Notes: generated by a model from the sequence alone, not told the origin. A DNA stretch of 64,000 nucleotides from Streptomyces sp. DG1A-41 (GCF_037055355.1 NZ_CP146350.1:5665001-5729000), one strand, 5' to 3'; shown: positions 18,020-27,343, counted from the stretch's first letter. Made by a program: numbers and translations.

Positions 18020-18519
18020 GGCCGACCTCCTGTCGGCAGACGGGAGGACAGCCGCCCCCCGTGTGCCCTCGTGGAAAGCCGCGGCGAAGACGGCCGATGA
18101 CTGCGTGAGCGGCGTGAGCCGCGGGGACGGAGCGCGGCTTGTGGCGCGTGTGACGCCGGTGATGCGACGAGGTCCCCTGCCGGTGCGGCGACGAGGCTCC
18201 CCGTTGTTGCGCCGTGTCTGCCCTGCGTGCTGTGCGTGCCCTGCGTGTCCCGCGTGCCTTCGCCGAAGTGCCGTACCGCCGCTGTGCGTGGTGGGTGGGG
18301 CGGTGGTACGGCGACTTCGTCGCGGCTCCCCTTGCGCTTGTCCCATCGTGTGATTTCCCCCTCGGTCCGCACCGCGAAACTGCCGGTTGCGGGATCCTGG
18401 AGATAACGTTCGTTCACTTGCCCGGACGGTTCGGGGCGGGGTGTCCGTGCTGTACGGCGTGCGCGATGTGTGCGGTACTTGTCGGTACGGATGGATGTAG
18501 TCGCTTCATGGAGGCAGTG
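18020..18519. other. 500-bp intergenic region between lipase and icmB
   Basis: No gene supported. It holds the ribosome site and promoter of the lipase gene (minus strand), then a 13-bp inverted repeat with one wobble pair (arms 18270-18282 and 18300-18312), and the icmB leader. Tandem CTGCGTG / GCGTGCC-like short repeats near 18215-18262 make part of it low complexity. Confidence 0.5.
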
Positions 18520-18936
<417 letters not shown>

Positions 18937-19055
18937 GCCTCCGGCGGTGGCGCCGGGGTTCGTGCCGGTGGCCCGGGGCGGCGTCGGCGGGTGGTTGCGG
19001 CCTGCCTGGGCCGGCGCCGGTGGGCGGCAACCGGGCGCCGTGACGCGGGCCGGGG

Positions 19056-20729
19056 TCAGGGAGTGGTCAGCTCCTCGGCCATCGCCGCGCGCAGGCGCAA
19101 CGTCGTGACCAGGCGCTGGAAGGCCTCCGCCCAGTAGCCGCCGGCGCCGGGAGAGGCGTTCTCCGGCTCGTCCGGTACGGCCAGCAGGGCGTCGAGGCGA
19201 CCGGCCTCGGACGGGTCGAGGCAGCGCTCGGCCAGGCCCATGACTCCGCTGAAACTCCATGGATAACTCCCCGCGTCCCGCGCGATGTTGAGCGCGTCCA
19301 CCACCGCCCGGCCGAGCGGCGGCGCCCACGGCACCGCGCACACCCCGAGCAGCTGAAACGCTTCGGACAGGCCGTGCGTCGTGATGAAGCCGGCCACCCA
19401 CTCGGCCCGCTCGGCGGCGTCCAGCGTGCCGAGCAGCTTGGCGCGTTCGGCCAGGGACACCGCGCCCGGGCCGCCCGCCTCCGGTGCCGAGGGCTCCCCG
19501 AGCAGCGCCCGCGACCACTCGGTGTCCCGCTGGCGCACCGCGGCGCGGCACCACGCCGCGTGCAGTTCGCCTCGCCAGTCGTCCGCGACCGGCAGGGCCA
19601 CGATCTCCCGGGGCGTCCGCCCGCCCAGCCGTCGCGACCAGGTCCCGAGCGGAGCCGCCTCCACCAACTGGCCGAACCACCACGACCGTTCACCCCGTCC
19701 GGCGGGCGCCTTCGCCACGACGCCGTCGCGCTCCATGCCCGGATCGCACTCGTGCGGCGCTTCGACGGCGATGGTCGGCGTGGCCACCGTGACTCCAGCG
19801 GCCGTCGAAGCCCCCGGGTCTGTGGCCCGGGTGGCCTGGGTGTGGTCGAGGGCCACGCACGCCTCCGCCCTGACCGCCATTCGCGCGGCGAGCGCCGAAC
19901 CGGGCAGCGCCGACAGCAGTTCCGCCGCCGTCGCCCGGACGTTGCGGCTGCGGTCGGCCAGGGCCTGTTCCAGGAACGGCTCGTCGTCGGGGACCAAGCC
20001 CGTGCGCAGGGAGTCGAGGAACATCAGCCGGTCCTCGGCCCGTTCCATCGCCCAGGTCGTCGCCAGCAGTTCCCGCGCGGCGGCCGATCGGCGGGAGCGC
20101 AGGGCGGACAGGAGGGCGACCCGTTCGGCGAACAGGCCCTCCTGCCACAGCTGCCGGACGCTGTCGTCGTCCTCGAGATGCGGCAGGGCCGCTCCGCCGC
20201 CCGGTGTCGAGCGCAGGGCGAACCGCCAGTCCGGGTTCAGCCGCGCCAGCCACAGGGCCCGCGGCCCCGCGAACTCCAGGGCCGCCGGACGCAGGTCGGT
20301 GCGCCCCCGGGCCGCGTCAAGCAACGCGGGAAGCAGCTGCGGAGCAGGTGCAAAACCACGGGTGTTGGCCGCCGCGAGCCACTGGGGCAGCAACTCCGTC
20401 AGGTCGGGCGCGGTGCCCCGGCGGCCGCCGCCGGACGCGCCGGGGCGGTCGGCCAGCAGCAGCGCGAGTCTGCGGGCGGCCGCCTGCGGCAGAGGCGGAC
20501 GCGGGTCCTCCGGGGCCGGCTGCGGACGCTCCGCCGCACGCGCCGGACGCAGACCGGCCCTTCGTCGTACGGTCTCCACGGCCGCCGCGTCCAGCAGGGC
20601 CACCGGTGCGTCCGCGCCCGGTCCGGTGCCCGGCGGGGTGCGCCGGTCCGTGCCCAGCAGTGCCGTGGTGACGAGCCCCTCCCAGGCGCCCGTCGCGGGC
20701 GCGTCCACAGGAGCGGAGGTCCTGTTCAT
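19056..20729 (-). CDS. DUF5691 family protein, MoxR/VWA-locus component
   Basis: Cytoplasmic protein of 557 aa. ATG at 20729 has AAGGAAG upstream. No enzyme motif is visible. The middle (residues ~130-330) is helix-rich with HEAT-like character: repeated leucine-rich helical pairs such as RSRNVRATAAELLSALPGSALAARM. Segments like VTTALLGTDRRTPP near the N-terminus and GTWSRRLGGRTPREIVALPV are typical of DUF5691. It lies 161 bp downstream of the SWIM gene on the same strand, in a locus divergent from a MoxR ATPase / DUF5682 / VWA operon, a grouping I recall as conserved in actinobacteria. Possibly a scaffold for the ATPase complex. This role is inference. Confidence 0.78.
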   Translation of the reverse strand: MNRTSAPVDAPATGAWEGLVTTALLGTDRRTPPGTGPGADAPVALLDAAAVETVRRRAGLRPARAAERPQPAPEDPRPPLPQAAARRLALLLADRPGASGGGRRGTAPDLTELLPQWLAAANTRGFAPAPQLLPALLDAARGRTDLRPAALEFAGPRALWLARLNPDWRFALRSTPGGGAALPHLEDDDSVRQLWQEGLFAERVALLSALRSRRSAAARELLATTWAMERAEDRLMFLDSLRTGLVPDDEPFLEQALADRSRNVRATAAELLSALPGSALAARMAVRAEACVALDHTQATRATDPGASTAAGVTVATPTIAVEAPHECDPGMERDGVVAKAPAGRGERSWWFGQLVEAAPLGTWSRRLGGRTPREIVALPVADDWRGELHAAWCRAAVRQRDTEWSRALLGEPSAPEAGGPGAVSLAERAKLLGTLDAAERAEWVAGFITTHGLSEAFQLLGVCAVPWAPPLGRAVVDALNIARDAGSYPWSFSGVMGLAERCLDPSEAGRLDALLAVPDEPENASPGAGGYWAEAFQRLVTTLRLRAAMAEELTTP

Positions 20730-20890
20730 GAGCTTCCTTTCCGTGGGGCGCCCGGTGGTGGTTGAAGGCTCACCCTTACCGGTTGTCCCGGGATGCCTGA
20801 AAGATTCGTGGATTTGAGAGAAGGGTGGGCCGGGCCGGAAAAGGCCGGGCCGCCGGTTTCGGAGTTGGCGGCGTTGGCGTTGGCTTCGGC

Positions 20891-22246
20891 TCAGCACAGG
20901 GCTATCGCGTCGCCCGGGCCCTCGGGCCACGCCGTCAGCGGGGTGAAGCCCTGGTGGCCGCATTCGCCGAAGACCCTGACCGGGGCGCCGCCCGACAGCG
21001 CGACGAGCCGCCACAGGCCCGGCCGGGCACGCGCCGTGGGAGTGAGCGGCAACGCCGCGTCCTCGTCCGCGTCCGCCAACTGCCAGGAGTCGCCGTCCGG
21101 GCTGGGGACGACCCGGTCCAGCGTCACCGGGACGGACTCCACCCAGGGATCGTCGCGCAGGGCGTCGCCGTAGCGGGCGGCCGCCTGGGACGTCGTCACC
21201 CCCTGCGGGCGTATCGCCGTCGGCGCGGGCGGTGCGAACTGTTCGCCCAGGGCCACCCGCGGCTGCCCGGCGCCCGGGTAGGCGGACACCTCGGCCTCCA
21301 GGACCAGCCCCACCGGCAACGCCAGCTCCGGGGCGCGGCCGGCGGCGCCGTAGGAGAGGAGCAGCACGGTGCGGTCCGAGTCGGCGCCGTGCAGCCAGAC
21401 CCGGCGGGTCGTCAGGCGCGTGTCCGCCGTGTCGTACTGGGCGAGCACCAGCCAGCGGTCCCGCACCGGCGGGCCGTCCGCGGAGGCCGGCAGACCGATG
21501 CGGGAGCGGACCGTGGCGGCGAGAGCGTCCGGGAGCCGCTCGCGGCGCAGCCAGCCCTGACCGAGGAGGTGCAGCAGCGCGCACTCCTCCAGCAGACGCA
21601 CCGGCCAGCCCGGCCCTGTGGACGGGATCGCCCCCAACTCCCGGACCCGGCCGGCCAGGCCCTGCGCCTGGGCGTCGACCATGCGGGCCGCCGTCTCCTC
21701 CCACAGGCCGTAACCCGACTGCTCCGCCGTCGCCAGACCCGTGCGCAACAGATCCGCCAGGCGCTGCTCCAGCTCCACCGCTCCCGCCGTGACCCGCTCT
21801 GCCCGCCGCTCCGCCCGGCGCCGCGCCGCCTCCGGATCAGCGGATCCGGACGGTGAACCGGAGCTGTCCCCGGCCTTCTTCCCCTCAGCGCGCTTACGCC
21901 GCCCCGCTATCCACTGCCCGGCCCACTCCGGCGCCTCTCCCGTCGGCACCGCTGCGTCGCCGCCCGCCCAGAGCAGCAGCAGCCCGAGCGCGTGCTTGCA
22001 CGGGAACTTGCGGCTCGGACAACTGCACTTGTACGCGGGCCCGGAGGCGTCCGCGATGTCGACGACCGTCTGATACGGCTTGCTTCCGCTGCCCTTGCAC
22101 AGCCCCCACACCGTCCCCTCGTCGGAACTCCCCGCCTCGGACCACGGCCCCGCCGCGCCGAGTTTGCTCCCCGCTTTGCGTGATGCCGCGTCAGGCGCCA
22201 GTGCCAGCACCTGGTCCGCGGTCCAGCGCACCCCCTGCTGAGTCAT
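20891..22246 (-). CDS. SWIM zinc-finger protein
   Basis: Protein of 451 aa with a SWIM domain near the N-terminus: CxCx(6)CxH spelled by KCSCPSRKFPCKHALG (Cys74, Cys76, Cys83, His85). SWIM fingers bind zinc and are seen in nucleic-acid or protein-binding contexts. The rest is unassigned, with a helical Arg/Glu-rich middle and a C-terminal region with several Gly/Pro breaks. ATG at 22246 (MTQQGVRWT) has no Shine-Dalgarno and lies 7 nt after a TACCTT -10-like box, so it is probably leaderless. That promoter is the minus-strand half of a mirrored DNA-damage-type pair (see 22254-22276). Its presumed operon partner is the DUF5691 gene. Confidence 0.86.
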   Translation of the reverse strand: MTQQGVRWTADQVLALAPDAASRKAGSKLGAAGPWSEAGSSDEGTVWGLCKGSGSKPYQTVVDIADASGPAYKCSCPSRKFPCKHALGLLLLWAGGDAAVPTGEAPEWAGQWIAGRRKRAEGKKAGDSSGSPSGSADPEAARRRAERRAERVTAGAVELEQRLADLLRTGLATAEQSGYGLWEETAARMVDAQAQGLAGRVRELGAIPSTGPGWPVRLLEECALLHLLGQGWLRRERLPDALAATVRSRIGLPASADGPPVRDRWLVLAQYDTADTRLTTRRVWLHGADSDRTVLLLSYGAAGRAPELALPVGLVLEAEVSAYPGAGQPRVALGEQFAPPAPTAIRPQGVTTSQAAARYGDALRDDPWVESVPVTLDRVVPSPDGDSWQLADADEDAALPLTPTARARPGLWRLVALSGGAPVRVFGECGHQGFTPLTAWPEGPGDAIALC

Positions 22247-22253
22247 GCCATCG

Positions 22254-22276
22254 AAGGTAGATCCCACCACTGACAA
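22254..22276 (-). promoter_or_regulatory. PafBC-type promoter of SWIM gene
   Basis: On the minus strand: TTGTCAGTG (fwd 22276-22268), exactly 8 nt, then TACCTT (fwd 22259-22254). This is a full match to the tTGTCRGTG-N8-TAnnnT DNA-damage promoter motif of actinobacteria, ending 7 nt before the ATG. Confidence 0.75.
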
Positions 22277-22325
22277 TCGGGTCGGCGAGCGGCTCCGGCG
22301 GGGTGTTTGCGCAGGTCACAACGCA

Positions 22326-22348
22326 TTGTCAGTGGTGTGGTGCAACGT
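22326..22348 (+). promoter_or_regulatory. PafBC-type promoter of MoxR operon
   Basis: TTGTCAGTG at 22326-22334, 8 nt, then CAACGT at 22343-22348. The -10-like box has C in place of the first T of TAnnnT, so this is an imperfect match. With the minus-strand site it forms a 13-bp perfect inverted repeat (22265-22277 and 22325-22337) facing outwards over 47 bp. Confidence 0.62.
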
Positions 22349-22391
22349 AAATGCCAGATCCGAACCGGCCGAGCTGGAGGGGGACTCAGCC

Positions 22392-23567
22392 ATGCCTGTG
22401 TCCGTAGAACCGACGTCCGTCGACCCGAGCCAGAACGGGTCCGCGCCCGCGAACGCGGGGGCGGGCGCACCCGCGGACGTGACCGAGGCGGAAGCACTGC
22501 GGCCGCACGCCGAGGACGCCTTCGCCGGCGAACTCGCCGCGCTGGCCGCGCAGGACGACCGTTCGCGTCCGGCCCGCTGGAAGCTGTCGCCGTGGGCCGT
22601 CGCGACGTACCTGCTCGGCGGGACGCTGCCGGACGGCACGGTGATCACACCGAAGTACGTCGGCCCGCGCCGTATCGTCGAGGTCGCCGTCACCACGCTC
22701 GCCACCGACCGCGCCCTGCTCCTGCTCGGCGTACCCGGCACGGCGAAGACCTGGGTCTCCGAGCATCTGGCCGCGGCGGTCAGCGGCGACTCCACGCTGC
22801 TGGTGCAGGGCACCGCCGGCACGCCGGAGGAGGCCATCCGGTACGGCTGGAACTACGCGCGGCTGCTCGCCCACGGCCCGAGCCGCGACGCGCTCGTGCC
22901 CAGCCCGGTCATGCGGGCCATGGCCGAGGGCATGACCGCCCGCGTCGAGGAGCTGACGCGTATCCCGGCCGACGTGCAGGACACGCTCATCACGATCCTG
23001 TCGGAGAAGACGCTGCCCATACCGGAGCTGGGCCAGGAGGTGCAGGCGGTCCGCGGCTTCAACCTGATCGCCACGGCCAACGACCGCGACCGCGGGGTCA
23101 ACGACCTGTCCAGCGCCCTGCGCCGCCGGTTCAACACGGTGGTGCTGCCGCTGCCGGAGAGCCCCGAGGCCGAGGTCGACATCGTCTCGCGCCGCGTCGA
23201 CCAGATCGGCCGCTCGCTCGACCTGCCGGCCGCGCCCGACGGCCTCGACGAGATCCGCCGGGTCGTCACGGTCTTCCGTGAGCTGCGCGACGGGGTCACG
23301 ACCGACGGCCGGACGAAGCTGAAGTCGCCGAGCGGCACGCTGTCCACGGCCGAGGCGATCTCCGTCGTCACCAACGGGCTCGCCCTGGCAGCCCACTTCG
23401 GCGACGGCGTGCTGCGGCCGGGCGACGTGGCCGCGGGCATCCTCGGCGCGGTGGTCCGCGACCCGGCGGCCGACCGCGTCATCTGGCAGGAGTACCTGGA
23501 GACGGTCGTCCGCGAGCGGGACGGCTGGAAGGACTTCTACCGGGCCTGCCGGGAGGTGAGCGTGTGA
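22392..23567 (+). CDS. MoxR-family AAA+ ATPase
   Basis: AAA+ ATPase of 391 aa, start ATG 22392 with GGAGGGGG 8 nt upstream. Walker A is GVPGTAKT (residues ~113-120). The Walker B region is unusual (ARVEELTRIPADVQ, where MoxR proteins usually have LLDEINR). Sensor/arginine-finger segments FNLIATANDRDRGVNDLSSALRRRFN and PLPESPEAEVDIV follow. MoxR ATPases act as chaperone-like remodelers together with VWA proteins, and the VWA gene is the fourth in this operon. Residues 1-60 are Ala/Pro-rich and probably flexible. The operon is transcribed from a DNA-damage-type promoter divergent from the SWIM gene. Confidence 0.9.
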   Translation: MPVSVEPTSVDPSQNGSAPANAGAGAPADVTEAEALRPHAEDAFAGELAALAAQDDRSRPARWKLSPWAVATYLLGGTLPDGTVITPKYVGPRRIVEVAVTTLATDRALLLLGVPGTAKTWVSEHLAAAVSGDSTLLVQGTAGTPEEAIRYGWNYARLLAHGPSRDALVPSPVMRAMAEGMTARVEELTRIPADVQDTLITILSEKTLPIPELGQEVQAVRGFNLIATANDRDRGVNDLSSALRRRFNTVVLPLPESPEAEVDIVSRRVDQIGRSLDLPAAPDGLDEIRRVVTVFRELRDGVTTDGRTKLKSPSGTLSTAEAISVVTNGLALAAHFGDGVLRPGDVAAGILGAVVRDPAADRVIWQEYLETVVRERDGWKDFYRACREVSV

Positions 23568-23622
23568 GCGACGCGGGGCGGGGGTTGGCTGCGGGGCCGG
23601 GCACGGGATGGGAGGGAGACAG

Positions 23623-26040
23623 GTGACGGGCGTGGAAGAATCTGTCGGCCGGGCGGCCGGGGCGGGGCCGGTGCTGCTCGGGGTACGGCATCACGGGCCG
23701 GGGTCGGCGAGGGCGGTGCGGGCGGCGCTGGAGGAGACCCGACCGCGGATCGTGCTGATCGAGGGACCGCCCGAGGCCGACGCGCTGATCCCGCTCGCCG
23801 CCGACGAGGAGATGCGGCCGCCGGTCGCCCTGCTCGCCCATGCCGTGGACGAGCCCGGCCGCTCGGCGTTCTGGCCGTTGGCCGAGTTCTCCCCGGAGTG
23901 GGTCGCCATCCGCTGGGCCCTGGAACACGACGTCCCGGCCCGCTTCATCGACCTGCCGGCCACGCACACGCTGGCCTGGGGAAGGCAGGAGGACGGGGCC
24001 GGAGTGGAGGGGAAATCTCCTCCGGACGCCGAGACGGCGGACAACGAGGGCGACTACGGCCCCGCCTCCGGCCCCGCCGACGTGCGGATCGATCCGCTCG
24101 GGGTGCTCGCCGAGACCGCCGGCTACGACGACCCGGAGCGGTGGTGGGAGGACGTCGTGGAGCACCGGGGCGTGGGGAAGAAGGGGGAGGCGCTCGCGCC
24201 GTTCACCGCGATCGAGGAGGCGATGGGGGCGCTGCGGGAGACCTATGGCAGCGAGGGACACGACCGGGACCTGGTGCGCGAGGCGTACATGCGGCTCCAG
24301 GTGCGAGCCACGCAGCGGGAGTTCGAGGACGGTGTGGCCGTCGTGTGCGGGGCGTGGCACGTGCCCGCACTGAGGCGGAAGACCACCGTCGTCGCCGACA
24401 AGGCGCTGCTGAAGGGGCTGCCCAAGGTCAAGACGGACATGACCTGGGTGCCCTGGACCCACCGCAGGCTGTCCCGGAACAGCGGTTACGGGGCCGGCAT
24501 CGACTCGCCGGGCTGGTACGGGCACTTGTTCAGCGCCCCGGACCGGCCGGTCGAGCGGTGGATGACCAAGGTGGCGGGGCTGCTGCGCGCCGAGGACCGG
24601 TTCGTCTCCTCCGCGCATGTCATCGAGGCCGTGCGGCTGGCCGAGACGCTCGCCGCGATGCGCGGCCGTCCGCTGCCCGGCCTGAGCGAGACGACCGACG
24701 CGGTGCGGGCGGTGATGTGCGAGGGCTCGGACGTGCCGCTGGCGCTGGTGCGGGACCGGCTGGTCGTGGGGGACGTGCTGGGGGAGGTGCCGCCGACGGC
24801 GCCGGCGGTACCGTTGCAGCGGGACCTCGCCCGGCTCCAGCGCCGGCTGCGGCTGAAACCGGAGGCGTTGGAGCGGGAGGTGGAGCTCGACCTGCGCAAG
24901 GAGACCGACGCCGCCCGCAGCAGGCTGCTGCACCGGCTGCGGTTGCTCGGCATCGCGTGGGGCGAACCGGCCGCCTCACGGGGCAGCACGGGCACGTTCC
25001 GGGAGTCGTGGCGGCTGCGCTGGGAGCCCGAGCTGTCCGTGCGGGTCGCCGAGGCCGGGGTGTGGGGGACGACCGTCCTGTCCGCCGTGACCGCCAAGGC
25101 CGAGGCGGACGCCGTCGCCGCGCAGGGTCTCGCCGACGTCACGGCGCTCGCCGAGCGCTGCCTGCTGGCCGAACTGCCCGAGGCCCTGCCGACGGTGATG
25201 CGACTCCTTGCCGACCGGGCGGCCCTCGACACGGATGTCGGCCAGCTCGCCCAGGCGCTGCCGGCCCTCGTCCGCTCCCTGCGCTACGGCGATGTGCGCG
25301 GCACGGACACCGGAGCCCTGGGAGAGGTCGCGGCGGGTCTGGCCGAGCGGGTCTTCGTCGGCCTGCCCCCGGCATGCGCCGCGCTCGACGCGGACGGCGC
25401 CGAGGAGATGCGGCGTCATGTCGACGCCGTGCACGGGGCCGTGGGGCTCCTGGGCGACGCCCCGGCAGCGGGACAAGGCAACTTGAGTGCCCGTTGGCAG
25501 GCGGTGCTGCGGGTGCTGTGCGGGCGGGACACCGTGCCCGGGGTGATTCGGGGGCGGGCCGTGCGGCTCCTGCTCGACGACGGGGAGCTGGCGCAGGACG
25601 AGGCGGCGCGCCTCATGGGGCTCGTCCTGTCCCCGGGCACGCCACCGGCGGACGCGGCCGCGTGGATCGAGGGCTTCGTCGGAGGAGGCTCCGGGGGCGG
25701 GATGCTCCTGGTGCACGACGACCGGCTGCTCGGGCTGGTCGACGCGTGGCTGACCGGGGTGCCGGTGGAGGCGTTCACGGACGTGCTGCCCCTGCTGCGG
25801 CGGACGTTCTCGGCGTACGAGCCCGGGGTCCGGCGGACCCTCGGCGAACTGGTCCGGCGCGGGCCGGGGGCCGGGAGCGGCGCGACAGGAGCAGGCTCCG
25901 GCATACCAGGCATACCCGGCTTCGCCGCAGAGCTCGACACGGTGCGCGCGGACGCCGTGCTGCCGGTCGTGCGACTGCTGCTCGGCCTGGACGAAGGGGA
26001 AGAACACATCCGCAACAACCTGGTGGGGGTGACGGGATGA
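23623..26040 (+). CDS. DUF5682 family protein, possible TraB/ChaN-like hydrolase
   Basis: Large protein of 805 aa. GTG at 23623 is preferred (GGGAGGGAG upstream); ATG at 23608 is also in frame. The N-terminus reads VLLGVRHHGPGSARAV (His23-His24) then IVLIEGPPEAD (Glu47). This pattern, glycine-x-x-His then a beta strand ending in a conserved Glu, recalls the TraB/PrgY-EreA-ChaN superfamily of metal-dependent hydrolases or proteases. A Glu/Gly-rich insertion (residues ~125-150) and a long helical C-terminal half follow. Second gene of the MoxR operon, ending in an ATGA overlap with a 48-aa ORF. In a MoxR-VWA setting it could be the effector or the client. That role is inference. Confidence 0.82.
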   Translation: MTGVEESVGRAAGAGPVLLGVRHHGPGSARAVRAALEETRPRIVLIEGPPEADALIPLAADEEMRPPVALLAHAVDEPGRSAFWPLAEFSPEWVAIRWALEHDVPARFIDLPATHTLAWGRQEDGAGVEGKSPPDAETADNEGDYGPASGPADVRIDPLGVLAETAGYDDPERWWEDVVEHRGVGKKGEALAPFTAIEEAMGALRETYGSEGHDRDLVREAYMRLQVRATQREFEDGVAVVCGAWHVPALRRKTTVVADKALLKGLPKVKTDMTWVPWTHRRLSRNSGYGAGIDSPGWYGHLFSAPDRPVERWMTKVAGLLRAEDRFVSSAHVIEAVRLAETLAAMRGRPLPGLSETTDAVRAVMCEGSDVPLALVRDRLVVGDVLGEVPPTAPAVPLQRDLARLQRRLRLKPEALEREVELDLRKETDAARSRLLHRLRLLGIAWGEPAASRGSTGTFRESWRLRWEPELSVRVAEAGVWGTTVLSAVTAKAEADAVAAQGLADVTALAERCLLAELPEALPTVMRLLADRAALDTDVGQLAQALPALVRSLRYGDVRGTDTGALGEVAAGLAERVFVGLPPACAALDADGAEEMRRHVDAVHGAVGLLGDAPAAGQGNLSARWQAVLRVLCGRDTVPGVIRGRAVRLLLDDGELAQDEAARLMGLVLSPGTPPADAAAWIEGFVGGGSGGGMLLVHDDRLLGLVDAWLTGVPVEAFTDVLPLLRRTFSAYEPGVRRTLGELVRRGPGAGSGATGAGSGIPGIPGFAAELDTVRADAVLPVVRLLLGLDEGEEHIRNNLVGVTG

Positions 26041-26183
26041 CGACCGACGGACTGAGGCGGCCGGCTCCGACCGCGGAAGCGGGAGACACGGCCGGGAACG
26101 GGTCGCCGGCGGAAGGCCGGCCGACGACGGCCGTGCCGGTGATCCCGCTGTGGGAACGGCCTCGAAAAGGAGGACGTGGATGA
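26037..26183 (+). CDS. 48-aa coupled small protein in MoxR/VWA operon
   Basis: Short ORF whose ATG overlaps the DUF5682 stop (ATGA at 26037-26040) and whose stop overlaps the VWA start (ATGA at 26180-26183). It encodes 48 aa, Pro/Gly/Thr-rich and polar, ending in a distinctive hydrophobic-then-basic tail (VPVIPLWERPRKGGRG). No family recognised. Tight coupling at both ends argues for real translation, either as a product or as a ribosome relay that sets the DUF5682:VWA ratio. The AAGGAGG for the VWA gene lies inside its 3-prime end. Confidence 0.6.
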   Translation: MTTDGLRRPAPTAEAGDTAGNGSPAEGRPTTAVPVIPLWERPRKGGRG

Positions 26184-27343
26184 CGGCCGAGGTGACGGAC
26201 CCGGTGCAGGAGCGGTTGCGGCGGTGGCGGCTCGTGCTCGGGGGCGACGCGGCGGACGGCACCGGGTGTGAACTGTCCGGGCGGGACGCGGCGATGGACG
26301 GAGCGCTCACCGCGCTCTACGGCAAGGGGGAGAAGCCGCAAGGGGGCCGGGACCGTTCGGCGGGACTGGGGGCGTCGGCGCCGTCCGTGGCGCGCTGGCT
26401 CGGCGACATCCGGACGTACTTCCCGTCCTCCGTCGTACAGGTCATGCAGCGCGACGCCATCGACCGGCTCGGTCTCGCCACGCTCCTGCTGGAGCCGGAG
26501 ATGCTGGAGGCGGTGGAGGCCGACGTGCACCTCGTCGGCACGCTGCTGTCGCTCAACAAGGCCATGCCCGAGACGACGAAGGAGACGGCACGGGCCGTCG
26601 TACGCAAGGTCGTCGAGGACCTGGAGAAGCGGCTCGCCACCCGCACTCGCGCCACCCTCACCGGCGCCCTCGACCGCAGCGCCCGGATCAACCGGCCCCG
26701 GCATCACGACATCGACTGGAACCGCACGATCGCGGCCAATCTCAAGCACTACCTGCCCCCGTACCGAACGATCGTGCCGGAGCGGCTCATCGGGTACGGG
26801 CGAGCGTCCCAGTCCACGAAGAAGGAGGTCATCCTCTGTATCGACCAGTCGGGATCCATGGCGGCATCGGTCGTGTACGCATCGGTGTTCGGAGCGGTGC
26901 TCGCCTCGATGCGGACGATCTCCACGCGACTCGTCGTCTTCGACACGGCGGTCGTCGACCTGACGGACCAGCTCGACGACCCCGTCGACGTCCTCTTCGG
27001 GACGCAGTTGGGCGGCGGCACGGACATCAACCGGGCACTCGCCTACTGCCAGTCGCAGATCACCCGGCCCGCGGAGACGGTGGTCGTGCTGATCAGCGAT
27101 CTCTACGAGGGAGGCATACGGGACGGGATGCTCAAGCGGGTGGCGGCGATGAAGGCGTCAGGGGTGCAGTTCGTGACGCTGCTGGCGCTCTCGGACGAGG
27201 GGGCGCCGGCATACGACCGGGAGCACGCGGCCGCGCTCGCCGCGCTGGGGGCACCGGCGTTCGCCTGCACGCCCGGTCTGTTCCCGGAGGTGATGGCGGC
27301 GGCGATCGAGAAGCGTCCGCTGCCGATACCGGATGCGGCGTGA
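26180..27343 (+). CDS. VWA domain protein, partner of MoxR ATPase
   Basis: Protein of 387 aa. ATG at 26180 (MTAEVTDPVQ) has AAGGAGG upstream and overlaps the stop of the 48-aa ORF. The N-terminal ~200 residues are helical. The von Willebrand A domain follows with a complete MIDAS: DQSGSM (Asp222, Ser224, Ser226), then the Thr of LGGGTDIN and the Asp of LISDLYEGG. This combination is typical of ViaA/CoxE-type partners of MoxR ATPases. Last gene of the divergent operon; nothing follows within 275 bp. Confidence 0.9.
   Translation: MTAEVTDPVQERLRRWRLVLGGDAADGTGCELSGRDAAMDGALTALYGKGEKPQGGRDRSAGLGASAPSVARWLGDIRTYFPSSVVQVMQRDAIDRLGLATLLLEPEMLEAVEADVHLVGTLLSLNKAMPETTKETARAVVRKVVEDLEKRLATRTRATLTGALDRSARINRPRHHDIDWNRTIAANLKHYLPPYRTIVPERLIGYGRASQSTKKEVILCIDQSGSMAASVVYASVFGAVLASMRTISTRLVVFDTAVVDLTDQLDDPVDVLFGTQLGGGTDINRALAYCQSQITRPAETVVVLISDLYEGGIRDGMLKRVAAMKASGVQFVTLLALSDEGAPAYDREHAAALAALGAPAFACTPGLFPEVMAAAIEKRPLPIPDAA

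Noticed and set aside
18214..18519. 102-residue N-terminal extension of the icmB frame
   Set aside because: Arg/Cys-rich and lacking family similarity; the ATG at 18520 has the right ribosome site and gives the normal small-subunit length.
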